Positions 22,577 to 22,802 of a stretch of 22,802 bases of DNA are shown here, piece after piece. The translations under genes and the position numbers were made by a program. The first letter of the stretch is position 1. The number at the start of each line of letters is the position of its first letter. Origin of the DNA: an uncultured Collinsella sp. (GTDB lineage: Bacteria; Actinomycetota; Coriobacteriia; Coriobacteriales; Coriobacteriaceae); assembly GCA_900540935.1 (NCBI GenBank), contig UQHW01000032.1:1-22802 (forward strand), written 5' to 3'. Under the pieces are notes generated by a model, which did no database searches, was not told the DNA's origin, and worked only from the letters and a program-made list of their open reading frames with translations.

Positions 22577-22802
22577 TTTGAGATGTGAAGCCCGTTACCA
22601 ATTCGGTAGCGGGCTTTTTGCTACCGATATGCCGGGATTCGAACCCGACAGGGTGCGGAGCTGAGGAAACGCGCAAGCGTTTTCCAGCGCAGCACGCAAG
22701 GAGCGAAGCGACGCAGCGAAAGCGGGCGGCGCCAGCCGCACGCGGACATCCCGCTGGGGGCACCATTTGAGATGTGAAGCCCGTTACCAATTCGGTAGCG
22801 GG
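22559..22802. repeat. 55-bp direct repeat of the tRNA-Glu 3' end, 189-bp period
   Basis: Positions 22559-22613 and 22748-22802 are identical over 55 bases. The repeat covers the 3' half of the T-stem, the acceptor end with CCA, and most of the terminator. The base before each copy differs (A versus C), so the match starts sharply, and the second copy runs off the end of the window. Between the copies, 22633-22647 read on the minus strand looks like a tRNA T-arm (CGGG-TTCGAAT-CCCG), and 22673-22690 forms a GCAA-capped stem. Possible meanings are an unresolved tandem array or a duplicated integration site. Confidence 0.85.
22589..22619 (+). terminator. Rho-independent terminator of tRNA-Glu
   Basis: AGCCCGTTACC (22589-22599) pairs over 11 bp, with one G-T pair, to 22605-22615 around AATTC, followed by TTTTT. 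It ends the tRNA transcript. Nearly all of it is duplicated at the end of the window. Confidence 0.9.

Noticed and set aside
22335..22790. Minus-strand frame across the tRNA encoding VPPAGFEPAISTLKGWRPWPL
   Set aside because: This peptide is a well-known artefact of translating the reverse strand of a tRNA gene; the repeated piece simply reflects the duplicated tRNA end.

Overview
The window looks like chromosomal DNA of a high-GC actinobacterium of the class Coriobacteriia, most likely a Collinsella-type gut anaerobe. The clues are the GC-rich coding bias, strong AGGAGG-type ribosome binding sites, a ferredoxin-like four-cluster Fe-S protein, several NAD/iron dehydrogenases of fermentative type, and MurT and GatD fused in one reading frame. 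The genus is inferred from style and gene content, not from a database match.

Positions 1-6640 look accessory. They hold a 38-nt perfect palindrome, a frameshifted yjdF gene behind a structured leader, and a ToxN/AbiQ/TenpN-like endoribonuclease toxin gene on the minus strand with no obvious repeat-type antitoxin. Next comes the broken start of a TetR regulator, then a complete lantibiotic-immunity-type module: LanF ATPase, two LanE/LanG-like permeases, a YxeA-like exported protein, a response regulator and a sensor kinase. No lanthipeptide precursor or modification gene is present, so this is an orphan self-protection or antimicrobial-peptide resistance locus of the kind known as CprABC-CprKR in Clostridioides difficile. 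Its codon third positions are almost all G or C, visibly more so than in the genes that follow.

Positions 6740-22200 look like backbone. guaA (minus) and a type I asparaginase (plus) are divergent. A small XRE regulator and a short HAD-like protein are divergent over a perfect 24-bp palindrome. A DUF1648-type membrane protein and ychF follow on the minus strand, then the Fe-S protein. Two glycerol dehydrogenase paralogues and an iron-containing alcohol dehydrogenase lie in a row on the minus strand; clear terminators separate the three dehydrogenase genes. On the plus strand two tetratricopeptide-like proteins precede a single large MurT-GatD fusion, the lipid II isoglutaminyl synthase that amidates peptidoglycan precursors.

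Positions 22202-22802 hold repeats and one tRNA: a REP-like hairpin that may also end murT-gatD transcription, two 80-bp-spaced units each with an inverted pair of a TCTCAATCTGTAACA motif, tRNA-Glu(TTC) with an extended -10 promoter and a terminator, and a 55-nt direct repeat of the tRNA 3' end plus terminator 189 bp further on, exactly at the end of the window. The exact 55-nt length hints that the sequence stops in an unresolved tandem array.
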